Assembly (NCBI RefSeq): GCF_001613795.1 | Contig: NZ_LPVZ01000020.1 | Location: 620,001-684,000 of the forward strand | Length of the DNA stretch: 64,000 bases | Reading direction: 5' to 3' | Origin: Thalassospira sp. MCCC 1A01148 | Lineage (GTDB): Bacteria > Pseudomonadota > Alphaproteobacteria > Rhodospirillales > Thalassospiraceae | Part shown: positions 7,970 through 16,706 of the stretch, piece after piece | Layout of the letters: every line of letters begins with the position of its first letter | How positions within the stretch are numbered: the first letter of the stretch is position 1 | Notes under the pieces: model-generated | Seen by the model: the letters and a program-made list of their open reading frames with translations, nothing else | Told to the model about the DNA's origin: nothing | Databases searched by the model: none | Translations under genes and position numbers: made by a program

Positions 7970-9174
7970 GTGACACGGACCCTTTAGCCCCAAACATCGA
8001 TGCTCGGGATGCTTCACCTCGCAACAAGCTGGCTCTGATCTGGCTGGTCCTGCCACTTGCAGCACTTGCCGCCGCTATTGCATGGCTCGTTACGAGCGAT
8101 CTTTTAGGCAGTTTTGACAACGGTGTACCACCAGTAGAGAATTTAACCTTCGAGCGGACAATTCTGTCCTCGGACGGCATTGCCACTCGAGTTCGCGCCA
8201 GTGGTTCTGATCCGATGATGATTGCTCAGGTACTTGTGGATGATGCGTATTGGCAATTCGAGCAGACTCCTCCGGGACCCTTGAGCCGGGGGCAGAGCGC
8301 ATGGATTCATGTGCCATATCCCTGGGTTCAGGGAGAAGCGCATGTGATCAAGACAATTACGAATACAGGGGCAACATTCGAGCATGAGATCCCAGTGGCG
8401 GTGACGTCGCCAACCCAGAGTAATGGCACGTTGCTCTTCCAAACCCTTCTTGGCGTCTTCGTCGGTATCGTGCCGGTATCTATTGGCCTCCTGTTCTATC
8501 CCGCCTTGCGCGGCGTCGGCCAGCCGGGCATGAACTTCCTGCTCGCCATGACTGTTGGCCTGCTTGCTTACCTCATGATCGACGCTGCAGGAGAAGCGTT
8601 CGAACTCGCCAGTCAGTCTGCTGCCATCTTCCAAGGGCAGATCATGGTTGTCTTCGCCTCGGCGGCAAGCTTTCTCATACTTATGGCTGTTGGTCGACGA
8701 CATGGTGCGCCGACGGGTTTGGCTCTCGCCACATTTATTGCTCTCGGGATCGGGTTGCATAATCTGGGAGAAGGTTTGGCTATCGGTGCCGCCTTTGCGG
8801 CTGGCTCGGCCGGGCTTGGTACGTTCCTGATCTTGGGTTTTGCCATCCATAACATCACGGAGGGCATTGGAATTGCGGCTCCCATTCTCAAAAAGCGACC
8901 GTCGTTAATCACTTTCCCGGCTCTTACCCTTCTTGCAGGAGGACCTGCAATCATTGGTTTGTGGATCGGAAGTCTGGCAGCGGCACCGCAATGGTCGGCC
9001 CTCGCCCTGTCCATCGGAGCGGGTGCCATCTTGCAGGTTATCATCGAGGTCGGTTCCTATCTGGCCAGAAGCAACGGACGCGGCAGTGCAGCGCTTTATT
9101 CGCCTTCAGTGTTGAGCGGATTGATTTTTGGCGTTGCCTTCATGTACGCAACGGCAATGCTGGTGAAAATCTAA
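7966..9174 (+). CDS. ZIP family divalent metal transporter with extra N-terminal domain
   Basis: 402 residues. An N-terminal membrane segment (about 22-43) and an extracytoplasmic domain of about 110 residues precede a ZIP membrane domain. The metal-site helices carry HNLGEG near residue 265 and HNITEG near residue 300, the two conserved ZIP motifs. It probably moves Zn2+, Mn2+ or Fe2+ across the inner membrane. It is translationally coupled to the multicopper oxidase (ATGA) and likely under the same MntR-type control. The N-terminal domain is beyond a minimal ZIP protein and may bind metal or the oxidase. Confidence 0.88.
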   Translation: MSDTDPLAPNIDARDASPRNKLALIWLVLPLAALAAAIAWLVTSDLLGSFDNGVPPVENLTFERTILSSDGIATRVRASGSDPMMIAQVLVDDAYWQFEQTPPGPLSRGQSAWIHVPYPWVQGEAHVIKTITNTGATFEHEIPVAVTSPTQSNGTLLFQTLLGVFVGIVPVSIGLLFYPALRGVGQPGMNFLLAMTVGLLAYLMIDAAGEAFELASQSAAIFQGQIMVVFASAASFLILMAVGRRHGAPTGLALATFIALGIGLHNLGEGLAIGAAFAAGSAGLGTFLILGFAIHNITEGIGIAAPILKKRPSLITFPALTLLAGGPAIIGLWIGSLAAAPQWSALALSIGAGAILQVIIEVGSYLARSNGRGSAALYSPSVLSGLIFGVAFMYATAMLVKI

Positions 9175-9403
9175 ACCTTTCACTGTCGAATACAGCGCCT
9201 TCATGCATTCAGACGTGGCTCGAACACATGATAGAGCATTTAAAGGCAGTAGATTGACGATTGCATGCCCGGCAATCACAATCATCTTTGATGACAAGTC
9301 GCCGAATGCTTCCATAACGACTGCTATTGCACAGATGACAAAAGTCCCGGCCATTGGCAGACGTAAAAAATATACATGGAAAAAAACTAGGGCTTGTTGA
9401 GTA

Positions 9404-9829
9404 TCACCGTCCATTGATAATGGCAGCGACAGCATAGATCATGGCGCAGAAGCTATCATCTGTCTTGTCGCTCCGCATGGCGATGCGTTTGAACTCTTTG
9501 AGTTTGCAAAAGAAGTTTTCGATCGGATGCCGCCATTTGTACACTTCAAGGTCGATTTCCACGGGTTCGAGGCGCTGCGGGCGCTGTGATATGCAAATCA
9601 TGGCACCGCGTTCATTGAGTTCATCTATAATCCAGTTGCAGTCGAACGCCTTGTCGGCCAGCAAGCCGCCGAAGTCGATGCCGTGGATCAGAGGTTCAAC
9701 GCCAATTGTGTCGTAGCGATTGCCGGGCAGAAGCTCAAAACGAACGAGATTGCCAAGCGCATCGGTGAGCGCCAGGGTTTTCGTCGTCCAGCCCCCTTTA
9801 GATTTGCCTACAGCCTGGCTTTGAGTCCC
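9404..9829 (-). CDS. IS5/IS427 transposase, C-terminal part (OrfB, made by -1 frameshift)
   Basis: The frame continues OrfA after a -1 slip on AAAAGGGGG (9827-9835 on the plus strand), giving the expected [12 protein letters not shown] junction. It contains the second catalytic Asp (LADKAFD) and the Y-R-E-K segment ([19 protein letters not shown]) with the catalytic Glu. A DDE transposase is thus restored only by the frameshift. The stop is 14 bp inside the left terminal repeat. Confidence 0.88.
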   Translation of the reverse strand, partial: GTQSQAVGKSKGGWTTKTLALTDALGNLVRFELLPGNRYDTIGVEPLIHGIDFGGLLADKAFDCNWIIDELNERGAMICISQRPQRLEPVEIDLEVYKWRHPIENFFCKLKEFKRIAMRSDKTDDSFCAMIYAVAAIINGR

Positions 9830-10164
9830 CCTTTTGAGCCTTGACCATGACGATGAACCTTGACGATTGTGGCATCGATCATCGCGTATTCAATGTCCGG
9901 TACACCGCTTAAGGCATTGAACATACGATAGAATACATCGCGCTTGACCCATTCGCGAAATCGCTTGAACACCGTGTTCCACTTACCAAAGCATTCTGGT
10001 AAATCCCGCCATGGGCTATCCGTGCGCGCAACCCACAAAACCGCTTCCATAAAAAGTCGACAATCACCGCCGGTACGCCCGGGATCAGTCGGCTTGTCCA
10101 AGCAATGTGGTTCCATCAACACCCATATTCGATCCGTGATCACAAACCGATCTTCATTCATCAA
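9808..10164 (-). CDS. IS5/IS427 transposase, N-terminal part (OrfA)
   Basis: 118 residues with a strong ribosome binding site (GAGGAGG) before the ATG. It contains the N-terminal DUF4096-like domain ([21 protein letters not shown]) and the first catalytic Asp in IDATIVKVH. It stops just after the slippery run. Alone it would lack two of the three DDE residues; it probably also acts as a regulator of transposition. Confidence 0.9.
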   Translation of the reverse strand: MMNEDRFVITDRIWVLMEPHCLDKPTDPGRTGGDCRLFMEAVLWVARTDSPWRDLPECFGKWNTVFKRFREWVKRDVFYRMFNALSGVPDIEYAMIDATIVKVHRHGQGSKGGLKARL

Positions 10165-10231
10165 AACCTCCTCAAAAGGAAGCTTGAATCACATTCGAAC
10201 CGATTTGTGAATCCCAATACTCAACAAGCCC

Positions 10232-10582
10232 TACACTGACGGGTGAAGAATCTGTCAGAGCCGCCGCTATTAAAGTAGACAGAATAGGTGGGGCAGTTTC
10301 TTGTTCAGGTTACTTGCCCCAAACCGCAATCATCTGCGGAAGATCAGATTATACGTCATTGAAGATCATATCGGTAAACCTGCCTGCCGCATCGACTTGC
10401 TCCACAAGTGCCTTGGCAAGGTTTTGCGAGTTTTCGGGCAATTAGCTTTGAACACGGGCGTCATCTTTTTTGGTATATGACAACATTTGTAGTTAGGATG
10501 CCGTTTGCTGAAGCGTAAGCTGGGGAATGCTTTTCATTTGACTGTTCCGACAGTCGCTGTGTTAGAGATGAGGCCATTGGCT
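10232..10582. other. Intergenic region right of the insertion sequence
   Basis: About 350 bp without a supportable gene. Short open stretches on both strands look like decayed coding sequence, but I cannot assign them. The IS may have landed in an already broken segment. Confidence 0.4.
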
Positions 10583-11338
10583 TCATGGCATTACGCTTCC
10601 CAACCCCTCCGATACCAGAACGAACAGGACAAAGCCGCCGATGAAGGCCAAAGGTGAGATGTGGGTATCTTCTCCGCTTCCGTGAGCCTCGGATATCATG
10701 TCCTCGATGGCAGCGATCGTGAGAAGGCCTGCCGTGAACGTCAATGCCGCTAGTTTAAGCGCTTCTGATTGGTTCCTGAGCACGAAGTAAGCGAAGACGG
10801 TCGCCGAGAGTACAGGAATTGCAAAGGAGGCAGAGATCAACAGGCGTTTGCTGCGGGAAATCCCTTTGTCTTTCATGTTGGCGATCGTCGCGAACCCTTC
10901 AGGAACGTCCGCGAGGACTTGTCCTGTCGCAAGAACTATTGCAACCGACGGCGAGACTGCCGACCCTGCTCCGATCAGAAGACCATCACTGAACAGGTCA
11001 ATGGACACTGCGATATAGATCATCCAGACACTTGTCTGACTGTTGTCTTCCTGCTTGCCTCGTCGCGTGTAGAGAGACTCCACGAACTTCTCGATACCTG
11101 TGTAGGCGATACCACCCAATGCAAAAGCAACGGCTATTACCCAGCCTGAAAGGTTATCTAGTGCACGTGGCATGATTTCAACAGCCACTACAGCAATTAC
11201 AAGGCCAGCGGCCCCATGAAGAGCGTAGTTGAGATGGCGTCCTGTGACTCGAGATACCTCCGCGGCAAGACCACCACTAAAGTTCCCCAAGGCGGGAAAT
11301 AGCGCTAGACCGAGGACCAGCCAGATACTATCCATCAT
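10583..11338 (-). CDS. ZIP family metal transporter (second)
   Basis: About 251 residues from the ATG at 11338, chosen for the GGGAGAAGG just upstream. It has several membrane segments. The ZIP-type metal-site sequences are SDGLLIGAG near residue 125 and ADVPEGFA near residue 152, which differ from the HNxxEG form in the first ZIP protein. It probably transports Zn2+ or a related divalent ion. It stands alone, reads towards the insertion sequence, and may once have been next to the MCO-ZIP pair. Confidence 0.85.
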   Translation of the reverse strand: MMDSIWLVLGLALFPALGNFSGGLAAEVSRVTGRHLNYALHGAAGLVIAVVAVEIMPRALDNLSGWVIAVAFALGGIAYTGIEKFVESLYTRRGKQEDNSQTSVWMIYIAVSIDLFSDGLLIGAGSAVSPSVAIVLATGQVLADVPEGFATIANMKDKGISRSKRLLISASFAIPVLSATVFAYFVLRNQSEALKLAALTFTAGLLTIAAIEDMISEAHGSGEDTHISPLAFIGGFVLFVLVSEGLGSVMP

Positions 11339-11687
11339 CCTTCTCCCTTTATTAATTCCTGGGAGCGCCAATTTGAAACCGCAATCTTTCGCTACTCGTT
11401 GTTGTTCCGGTCTGACTTGGATGTTAAGGATTGTAACGATAGATAGCGAAACACAACCTTATCCATTTGTCCGGCTCACATCGATTTTCATTGCCAAAGC
11501 CAAACTCATACCATCAGCAAATGAGATAAGACAGTTGCTGCCAGATCGCTATCATCTCCGCGAAATCAGACTCTAAATTGGAGTGACTGCCGGAGACATT
11601 GATAATGGTTAGGGCGTTGCTATTCTTCTGATCTGGAAACGGTTCTTTCTGGCAAACCGTTCGGGCGTCCATATCACTTCGTCACAG
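11339..11687. other. Intergenic region between ZIP and Sco genes
   Basis: About 350 bp with no supportable gene. It should contain the promoter of the ZIP gene and the end of the second copper/redox operon. Short in-frame stretches are not convincing. Confidence 0.4.
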
Positions 11688-12302
11688 TCACAGTACCTGT
11701 CTGATTTTGGGAACGGCTATGTCCCTTGACTCGTGAAAATCGATAACGCCAGCGAAAATTCCATCGGCGTCATAGACGAAAACACCTGCGGTATGATTCA
11801 TCGTATAGCCGTTTTCTGTTGGAACTCGTTCGTATTTGGCCCGAAAAGCCCTTGCCGCTTTATCGATTTCATCAAGAGGACCGGTATAACCTTTGATGGA
11901 GGGATGGAAATTACGAACATATTCGGCCATTGCCTGAACGGTATCTCGTTGAGGATCGACCGTGATGAAAACCGCATGCAACCGCGAGGCATCCTCTCCG
12001 AGTTGTTCGAGCCAGCGAGTTATGTCGGATAAGGTCGTCGGGCAAATATCGGGGCAATATGTGAACCCGAAAAACACGAGTGTGGGGCTACCGATCCAAT
12101 CTTCCGGGCCGACTTTCCTGCCGGAATGGTCTGTCAGTTGAAAATCCATCTCAGAAAAGGGAAGAGGCAAAGCGCTGATGCGTGTTTGACGCTGAGGGGC
12201 AGCTGGTCCATCCACCCGCCACCATCCCGTCAGCAAAGTTGCTACGAGCATGCTGACCGCTCCAGCAGCAGTCCAAACCATCTTACGCCTTGAGACAGGC
12301 AT
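11688..12302 (-). CDS. SCO1/SenC-family copper metallochaperone (third copy)
   Basis: 204 residues with an N-terminal anchor and a thioredoxin fold. The copper ligands are CPDIC near residue 83 and a His in MNHTAG near residue 168. It lies 46 bp after the lspA stop and is probably the last gene of the dsbB-to-sco operon. It is more diverged in the N-terminal half than the Sco at 14694, which argues against a recent duplication. Confidence 0.92.
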   Translation of the reverse strand: MPVSRRKMVWTAAGAVSMLVATLLTGWWRVDGPAAPQRQTRISALPLPFSEMDFQLTDHSGRKVGPEDWIGSPTLVFFGFTYCPDICPTTLSDITRWLEQLGEDASRLHAVFITVDPQRDTVQAMAEYVRNFHPSIKGYTGPLDEIDKAARAFRAKYERVPTENGYTMNHTAGVFVYDADGIFAGVIDFHESRDIAVPKIRQVL

Positions 12303-12348
12303 CGTTTACTCCTCTAATATGGCGTTAAAATGGGTTCTGTTTTCCAGC

Positions 12349-12867
12349 CTAACTGGAGTTTTTACGTGCAACATCCGTTCTTTTTCCAAGGTCGGGTAAG
12401 AGCAAGCACAATGCCCCGATCGTAATGAAAACATCTGCGCTATTGAAAACGGGCCAATGGTATTGACCAACGTAAAGATTAAGAAAGTCTGTCACTGCAT
12501 CGTCATAGAGACGGTCTATGAGATTCCCTATGGCGCCGCCAATGATCAAAGTGATGCCGATGATCTCGTTCATCCGTTGCGCCCGCCAGAGCCAAATAAT
12601 CAGGACACCGACGATTCCAATCGCCAGGCCAGATAGAACGATGGGGCCCCAACGACCAAGGTCATCAAGAAGACCGAAACTGACACCTCGGTTGAAGACG
12701 AGGACGAGATCGAAGAAGGGCAGGAGAGGAATACGGTGCGGCGGATCCATGATGATCGTCTCTACGGCCCACTTTATCGTCAGATCCACTACCGATAAAA
12801 AGGCGGCTCCCGCCAAGGAAAAGACGAATACAGGCAACTGCAACGGATATTTGCGGTTCTTATCCAT
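12349..12867 (-). CDS. lspA: Lipoprotein signal peptidase LspA
   Basis: About 172 residues from the ATG at 12867, which has a GAGGGATGAGG stretch upstream and overlaps the M23 gene end. It has four membrane helices and the two catalytic Asp motifs: GNLIDRLYDDAVTDF near residue 110 and NSADVFITIG near residue 140. The enzyme cleaves prolipoprotein signal peptides at the inner membrane. A chromosomal housekeeping lspA probably exists elsewhere; a second copy inside metal-resistance operons is known in other bacteria. It could process lipoproteins encoded on the island. Confidence 0.92.
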   Translation of the reverse strand: MDKNRKYPLQLPVFVFSLAGAAFLSVVDLTIKWAVETIIMDPPHRIPLLPFFDLVLVFNRGVSFGLLDDLGRWGPIVLSGLAIGIVGVLIIWLWRAQRMNEIIGITLIIGGAIGNLIDRLYDDAVTDFLNLYVGQYHWPVFNSADVFITIGALCLLLPDLGKRTDVARKNSS

Positions 12868-12871
12868 TGCC

Positions 12872-14221
12872 TCATCCCTCTTCCAGGATATAGGACTCAT
12901 CCTGTGCTGTATTTTTCGGAGCTTTGATTTTCAGATCCTGCAACAATCGTTTAGCGGTCCGCCGGAACCGTGCAAGCTCGTCATCTGTCAGTATCTGTCG
13001 TGAGGATAGCTCAACGGTCATCGGATTTACCTGCTTACCGTCTTGCATAACCTCGTAGTGCAAGTTAGGACCGCTGACCAGGCCGGTTGCGCCGACATAT
13101 CCTATGACTTCGCCTTGCCGAACACGGCGCCCCTGCTCAACGTTGTCCTTGTACTTGCTGAGATGAGCGTAAGCTGTGGAGTATCTGTTATCATGCCGGA
13201 TACTGATATATTTCCCAAAACTTCCTTTGCGTTTCAGCTGGGTAACAATACCATCTCCTGCTGCGAGCACCGGCGTCCCCCGCGGGGCAGCAAAGTCTAG
13301 ACCTTTGTGCATCCGTGTGTAACCGAGCACAGGATGTTCTCGCTGGCCAAACAGCGATGAAAGTTGTCCACCATCAACCGGGGTCTTTATCAGGTTCGTT
13401 TGAACGCTGTTACCTTTAGCATCGAAGAAGCCGGTAAAGCCTTCTCTGGTTTTATATCGGAAGTAGCTCAGTTTACGGTCGGCGAGGGTAACAGAGACGT
13501 AACTTAGCTTCCCGGGATGAGCTTGCTCATAATCGCCATCATCAAATCTTTCATAGCCCAGCGCGAAGCGATCACCTTCGCGAATATCGCGTTGAAAATC
13601 GACGGCCAGCCCCATAACATCATATAATTGCAACAGAATAGACTGTGGTACTTCTTGTTTGCGTACTGCTTCGTAAAGACTGGTATCCACCACGCCTGAA
13701 ACAGATATCAATCTGGCGGAATGTTTGATTTGTTGGGTTTGTGCATCAAAACTATTGGAACTGGTGCGCTGGACAAAAATCAGACGATCTGTCTCGGGTA
13801 GCAGAGTCAAATTTTCGAGGCGGCGTTCTTTCGCTTTTTCGGAGACTATACTGACAATCAAATCCAGTCTTTGCCCCACCTTTAGCGTACGGAGGTCAAT
13901 CAATCCCTTCAGCCTGTTTATAGCCGCATATGCTTCGCTAGTGGGAATGCCGGCTTCGGTCAGCACGCCCAGCAGCGTATCCCCGGGGGCCAGAACCAGA
14001 GGTATGGTCATTTTGGTCGCCTCTTGCCGGATGGATGTCTGTTCTGGACTTGTATCTTCCCGCTGGGCATGATCAGTATCAAGGAACGCTGCGGCGGATG
14101 CCGACACATTCTGTTCTTTGATGTCCGGGTTTCGGGAAAAAGGCCACTCCAAAAGCATTATGATTGCCGTGATCCCCATAACTCCAAAACCGGTTAGACC
14201 ATATACTTGAGTAGGCATCAT
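12872..14221 (-). CDS. M23-family (LytM) murein endopeptidase, membrane-anchored
   Basis: 449 residues. An N-terminal membrane segment is followed by a LysM/OapA-like region (GDTLLGVLTEAGI near residue 82) and a C-terminal LytM domain. Zinc-site residues are visible in HKGLDFAAP near residue 304 and NLHYEV near residue 382, with the catalytic His in AYAHLS. Such enzymes cut peptidoglycan cross-links. It overlaps the PCuAC gene upstream by 4 bp. Its place in a copper/redox operon is not obvious; envelope repair is one possibility. Confidence 0.88.
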   Translation of the reverse strand: MMPTQVYGLTGFGVMGITAIIMLLEWPFSRNPDIKEQNVSASAAAFLDTDHAQREDTSPEQTSIRQEATKMTIPLVLAPGDTLLGVLTEAGIPTSEAYAAINRLKGLIDLRTLKVGQRLDLIVSIVSEKAKERRLENLTLLPETDRLIFVQRTSSNSFDAQTQQIKHSARLISVSGVVDTSLYEAVRKQEVPQSILLQLYDVMGLAVDFQRDIREGDRFALGYERFDDGDYEQAHPGKLSYVSVTLADRKLSYFRYKTREGFTGFFDAKGNSVQTNLIKTPVDGGQLSSLFGQREHPVLGYTRMHKGLDFAAPRGTPVLAAGDGIVTQLKRKGSFGKYISIRHDNRYSTAYAHLSKYKDNVEQGRRVRQGEVIGYVGATGLVSGPNLHYEVMQDGKQVNPMTVELSSRQILTDDELARFRRTAKRLLQDLKIKAPKNTAQDESYILEEG

Positions 14222-14697
14222 TCCTCAGGCCCTGAAGCACCCAGACTGTAGATTGGAACCGACACGTTTACCCGGCCTGCCTTCTCGAAAATCAAGGTCA
14301 TTGGAAACCGTTCACCTTCTACCAACGCTCTTTGCAACCCAATGAGCATTATATGCAACCCTCCAGGAGCCAGTTTAACAGCATCCTTCGCGGGTATTTC
14401 CACCGGACCAGCTGGCGACATTGTGGAAACGTTATCATTGGTCTTTATCTCATGAACTTCCGGCATGCTGGAAATTTCGGTTTCAATGCCGGTCAATACG
14501 TCGGCTGATGATCCTTCGTTTCTGATCGTGATATAAGCAGCTGATGGGCGAGATGTACCAATAGAAGCGCGGGCCCAAGGTGCTTCAACAACCAGATCTC
14601 CACCCCTAACAGACTCAGCAGTCGCCGGAAATGCAAACAGAAGGAATAACAATGACGAAAGAGTGTTGAATAAAACTCGAGACATAGTGAACCTCAT
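14218..14697 (-). CDS. Periplasmic copper chaperone PCuAC (second copy)
   Basis: A 159-residue secreted protein with a signal peptide ending near ATAES. The Cu(I) ligands are seen in VHEIK near residue 80 and GGLHIMLIGL near residue 117, matching the H/M pattern of the family. It overlaps the Sco gene upstream and the M23 gene downstream by 4 bp each. It pairs with the adjacent Sco just as the first copy does at the left edge. Confidence 0.9.
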   Translation of the reverse strand: MRFTMSRVLFNTLSSLLFLLFAFPATAESVRGGDLVVEAPWARASIGTSRPSAAYITIRNEGSSADVLTGIETEISSMPEVHEIKTNDNVSTMSPAGPVEIPAKDAVKLAPGGLHIMLIGLQRALVEGERFPMTLIFEKAGRVNVSVPIYSLGASGPEE

Positions 14698-15296
14698 AAT
14701 CTCTGTTGGACGTCTGCTGCAATTTTTTCCGGAGACGTTCCGTAGCTGTAAGTACGGACAAATACACCTTCTGGCGAAATCAAATATACTGCGGAAGTGT
14801 GACCCATGGTGTAGCCATCCGGAGCAGTTTCCTGTGGCAGCTTCTCGAAAAAAGCCTTGAAAGATTTAGCCGTCGCCGTGACTTCAGTCTCGGTCCCGGT
14901 TAACCCCACGATGGACGGATGAAAAGCAGAGACGTATTCTGCCATTGTTTCTACCCGGTCTCGTTCAGGATCAATTGAAATAAACAACGGTTGGGTCTTT
15001 TGGGCGTCCGGGCCAAGCAGGTCCATCAATTGTGCAAGTTCACCAAGTGTCGTCGGACAGATATCCGGGCAGTTGGTAAACCCGAAAAAAACCAGAAGCC
15101 ATTTGCCACGATAAGTTTGCTCCGTGACGGCATTTCCCTGGTGATCGGTTAGCGAAAATTCCGGACGAAGTGTGTCCGTGTTTTGCGATAACTCACTCAC
15201 AAAACGTTGATTGCTACCCTGCGATGTGTACAGCCAGAGAAAGGCTGCCGATGCAACGACGACAGCTCCCCAAAGGGTAAGGCGTACAGTTTTCAA
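14694..15296 (-). CDS. SCO1/SenC-family copper metallochaperone (second copy)
   Basis: 200 residues with an N-terminal membrane anchor. CPDIC is near residue 78 and the copper-binding His lies in MGHTSAVY near residue 168. It overlaps DsbA upstream and PCuAC downstream by 4 bp each. Sequence blocks such as WLLVFFGFTNCPDICPTTL resemble the copy at 605-1255 more than the copy at 11688. Confidence 0.93.
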   Translation of the reverse strand: MKTVRLTLWGAVVVASAAFLWLYTSQGSNQRFVSELSQNTDTLRPEFSLTDHQGNAVTEQTYRGKWLLVFFGFTNCPDICPTTLGELAQLMDLLGPDAQKTQPLFISIDPERDRVETMAEYVSAFHPSIVGLTGTETEVTATAKSFKAFFEKLPQETAPDGYTMGHTSAVYLISPEGVFVRTYSYGTSPEKIAADVQQRL

Positions 15297-15940
15297 TTTT
15301 TTTCCACCTCTGCCTTGACCAAATCATTCAGTTGTTGAGCACCGAACTCTGTCAGCGGCTTCCCGTTCACGAAGAATGTTGGCGTCTTGTTCACGCCGAC
15401 TGCGCTGACATCCATCGCATCCATGTTCATCGTTCCCACAATATCGGGCATTTTCGCATCCGATTTTGCTTTTGGGATATCAAGACCTGTGCCATCCAGA
15501 ACTGTCCACGCGCTATCCGCAGGTCTTCCATGGGGCGCCCATCGAGGTTGAGTTTCCATGAGGCGTTCAAGAACCGGTTCAAATTTACCCTGCAACCGAG
15601 CGGCTTCAAGAATACGAACGGCTTCCTCCGATGTTGGGTGAAACGCCGCATATCGAAGTATCAGGCGCACCTTGTCAGGATACGTCGACATGATTTCCTT
15701 GACGACGGGATAAAATGCCCGGCACGCTTCGCAGGCAGGGTCAAAAAATTCGACAATGGTAACTGGCGCGTCATCAGGGCCCAGCATAGGAGCGTGCGGT
15801 CGCACAAGTGGCGCGCTGTTTGCGTCCGAAGGTAAAGGGGGCGACAGGTTGTCACTGACAGGTTGATAAAACATCGCGCCGACGGCAAAAGCACCAAGAG
15901 CGACGACGGCAGTACCTGCTACAAAGGTTCGGCGGTTCAT
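15293..15940 (-). CDS. DsbA-family thiol:disulfide oxidoreductase
   Basis: 215 residues with a signal peptide or anchor. The DsbA-type thioredoxin fold has active site CEAC near residue 71 and the cis-proline in NKTPTFFVNG near residue 187. Unlike the TlpA/CcmG reductases in the first operon, DsbA proteins introduce disulfides. It overlaps dsbB upstream and sco downstream, so the oxidation system is made together with copper chaperones. Confidence 0.9.
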   Translation of the reverse strand: MNRRTFVAGTAVVALGAFAVGAMFYQPVSDNLSPPLPSDANSAPLVRPHAPMLGPDDAPVTIVEFFDPACEACRAFYPVVKEIMSTYPDKVRLILRYAAFHPTSEEAVRILEAARLQGKFEPVLERLMETQPRWAPHGRPADSAWTVLDGTGLDIPKAKSDAKMPDIVGTMNMDAMDVSAVGVNKTPTFFVNGKPLTEFGAQQLNDLVKAEVEKN

Positions 15941-16365
15941 GTCGAGGCCTTTCTGAATGGAATGGTGAGCAAAAGAATAATTGCGGCAAAGGCAGCGACC
16001 GAAAGAAACGGTAACGGCAAAGCTCCGAACAAGGTCTGCTCATTTCCGGTACAGGACGGTCCTCCTCGTGAACAGGGTTGCACCGTCTCAGGTATAATTC
16101 CCAAAAACAAAAGACTGTGCCACAGAGCTACAAGGCCTCCAATCACTGCTATCGGCAATGCATAACGGCGAACTGCGTTGTCAGACAGGTAGGCAGCAAT
16201 ACCTAGTATAATGGTGAGGGGAAACATTGCGATGCGCTGGTACCAGCACAGAACACACGGTGTCCGTCCCATGATCTCGCCAAGGAATAGCGCGACAAGA
16301 GTAGATACAAGCGCGACTAACCAAGCCATATAGAGAGCGTTTTTTTGTGTTTGCACGGTAGGCAT
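15937..16365 (-). CDS. DsbB-family quinone-linked disulfide oxidase
   Basis: About 142 residues from the ATG at 16365; an in-frame start at 16401 is possible but overlaps the remnant efflux gene. It has four membrane helices. The first periplasmic cysteine pair is CVLC (TPCVLCWYQRI) and a second Cys pair lies in QPCSRGGPSC. DsbB re-oxidises DsbA and passes electrons to quinone. It overlaps dsbA by 4 bp. Confidence 0.88.
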   Translation of the reverse strand: MPTVQTQKNALYMAWLVALVSTLVALFLGEIMGRTPCVLCWYQRIAMFPLTIILGIAAYLSDNAVRRYALPIAVIGGLVALWHSLLFLGIIPETVQPCSRGGPSCTGNEQTLFGALPLPFLSVAAFAAIILLLTIPFRKAST

Positions 16366-16378
16366 CTGATCATTTGTC

Positions 16379-16585
16379 CTAGTCGGCAGAATCAGTTTCA
16401 ACGGAATATCGGCTTTCGCGAACTGCCTGCGTAATAATCTGCAACGCTGACCAAAGGAAAATCCTGGTCGTTACGCCAGCGACGACCAAGTCCGGCCATG
16501 CGGTGCCTGTAACAAAGACGCCGCTGGCTGCTAACAAAACGGCAACATTTCCAATAGCGTCGCGGAAACCTTCTGACGCACCCTA
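16379..16585 (-). pseudogene. Remnant of a CDF (CzcD-like) cation efflux gene, 3' end only
   Basis: About 67 codons in one minus-strand frame read as the last part of a CDF transporter: DAIGNVAVLLAASGVF, then TAWPDLVVAG and LQIITQAVRE, ending at TAG (16381-16379). An in-frame TAG at the upstream end and the lack of earlier CDF helices show that it is truncated. It sits between the MerR-type promoter and dsbB, where a metal-exporter gene is normally found. The original regulated efflux gene was probably lost, leaving the promoter to drive the dsb/sco operon. Confidence 0.78.
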
Positions 16586-16662
16586 GAATTTTGGTTCGTT
16601 ATCATCGCAGCTGGCAGATATGATTGTCTCAAAACTCTTTGATACATTCCCAATTCTCACGA

Positions 16663-16693
16663 AAGGTACTATCTCTAGTAGCTATAGGTTCAA
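16663..16693 (-). promoter_or_regulatory. MerR-type promoter with 19-bp spacer
   Basis: On the minus strand, TTGAAC (16693-16688) and TACCTT (16668-16663) are separated by exactly 19 bp (CTATAGCTACTAGAGATAG), with CTAT/ATAG at the spacer ends. The over-long spacer with a dyad is the hallmark of promoters twisted into activity by metal-bound MerR proteins. It lies just upstream of the divergent merR start and faces the CDF remnant and the dsbB operon. Confidence 0.75.
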
Positions 16694-16706
16694 GGAGAAA
16701 ATAAGA

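Larger units (their letters stand above)
9390..10231 (-). mobile_element. Complete IS5-family (IS427-type) insertion sequence, 842 bp
   Basis: Terminal inverted repeats GGGCTTGTTGAGTAT at 9390 and ATACTCAACAAGCCC ending at 10231 match over 15 bp. A TA dinucleotide flanks both ends (9388-9389 and 10232-10233), as a target duplication would. Inside are two overlapping transposase frames joined by an AAAAGGGGG slippery run. Both ends and all catalytic residues are present, so the element looks potentially active. Confidence 0.92.

Noticed and set aside
9106..9435. 109-aa minus-strand frame overlapping ZIP end and IS left end
   Set aside because: It crosses the left terminal repeat of the insertion sequence, so it is a chance fusion frame.
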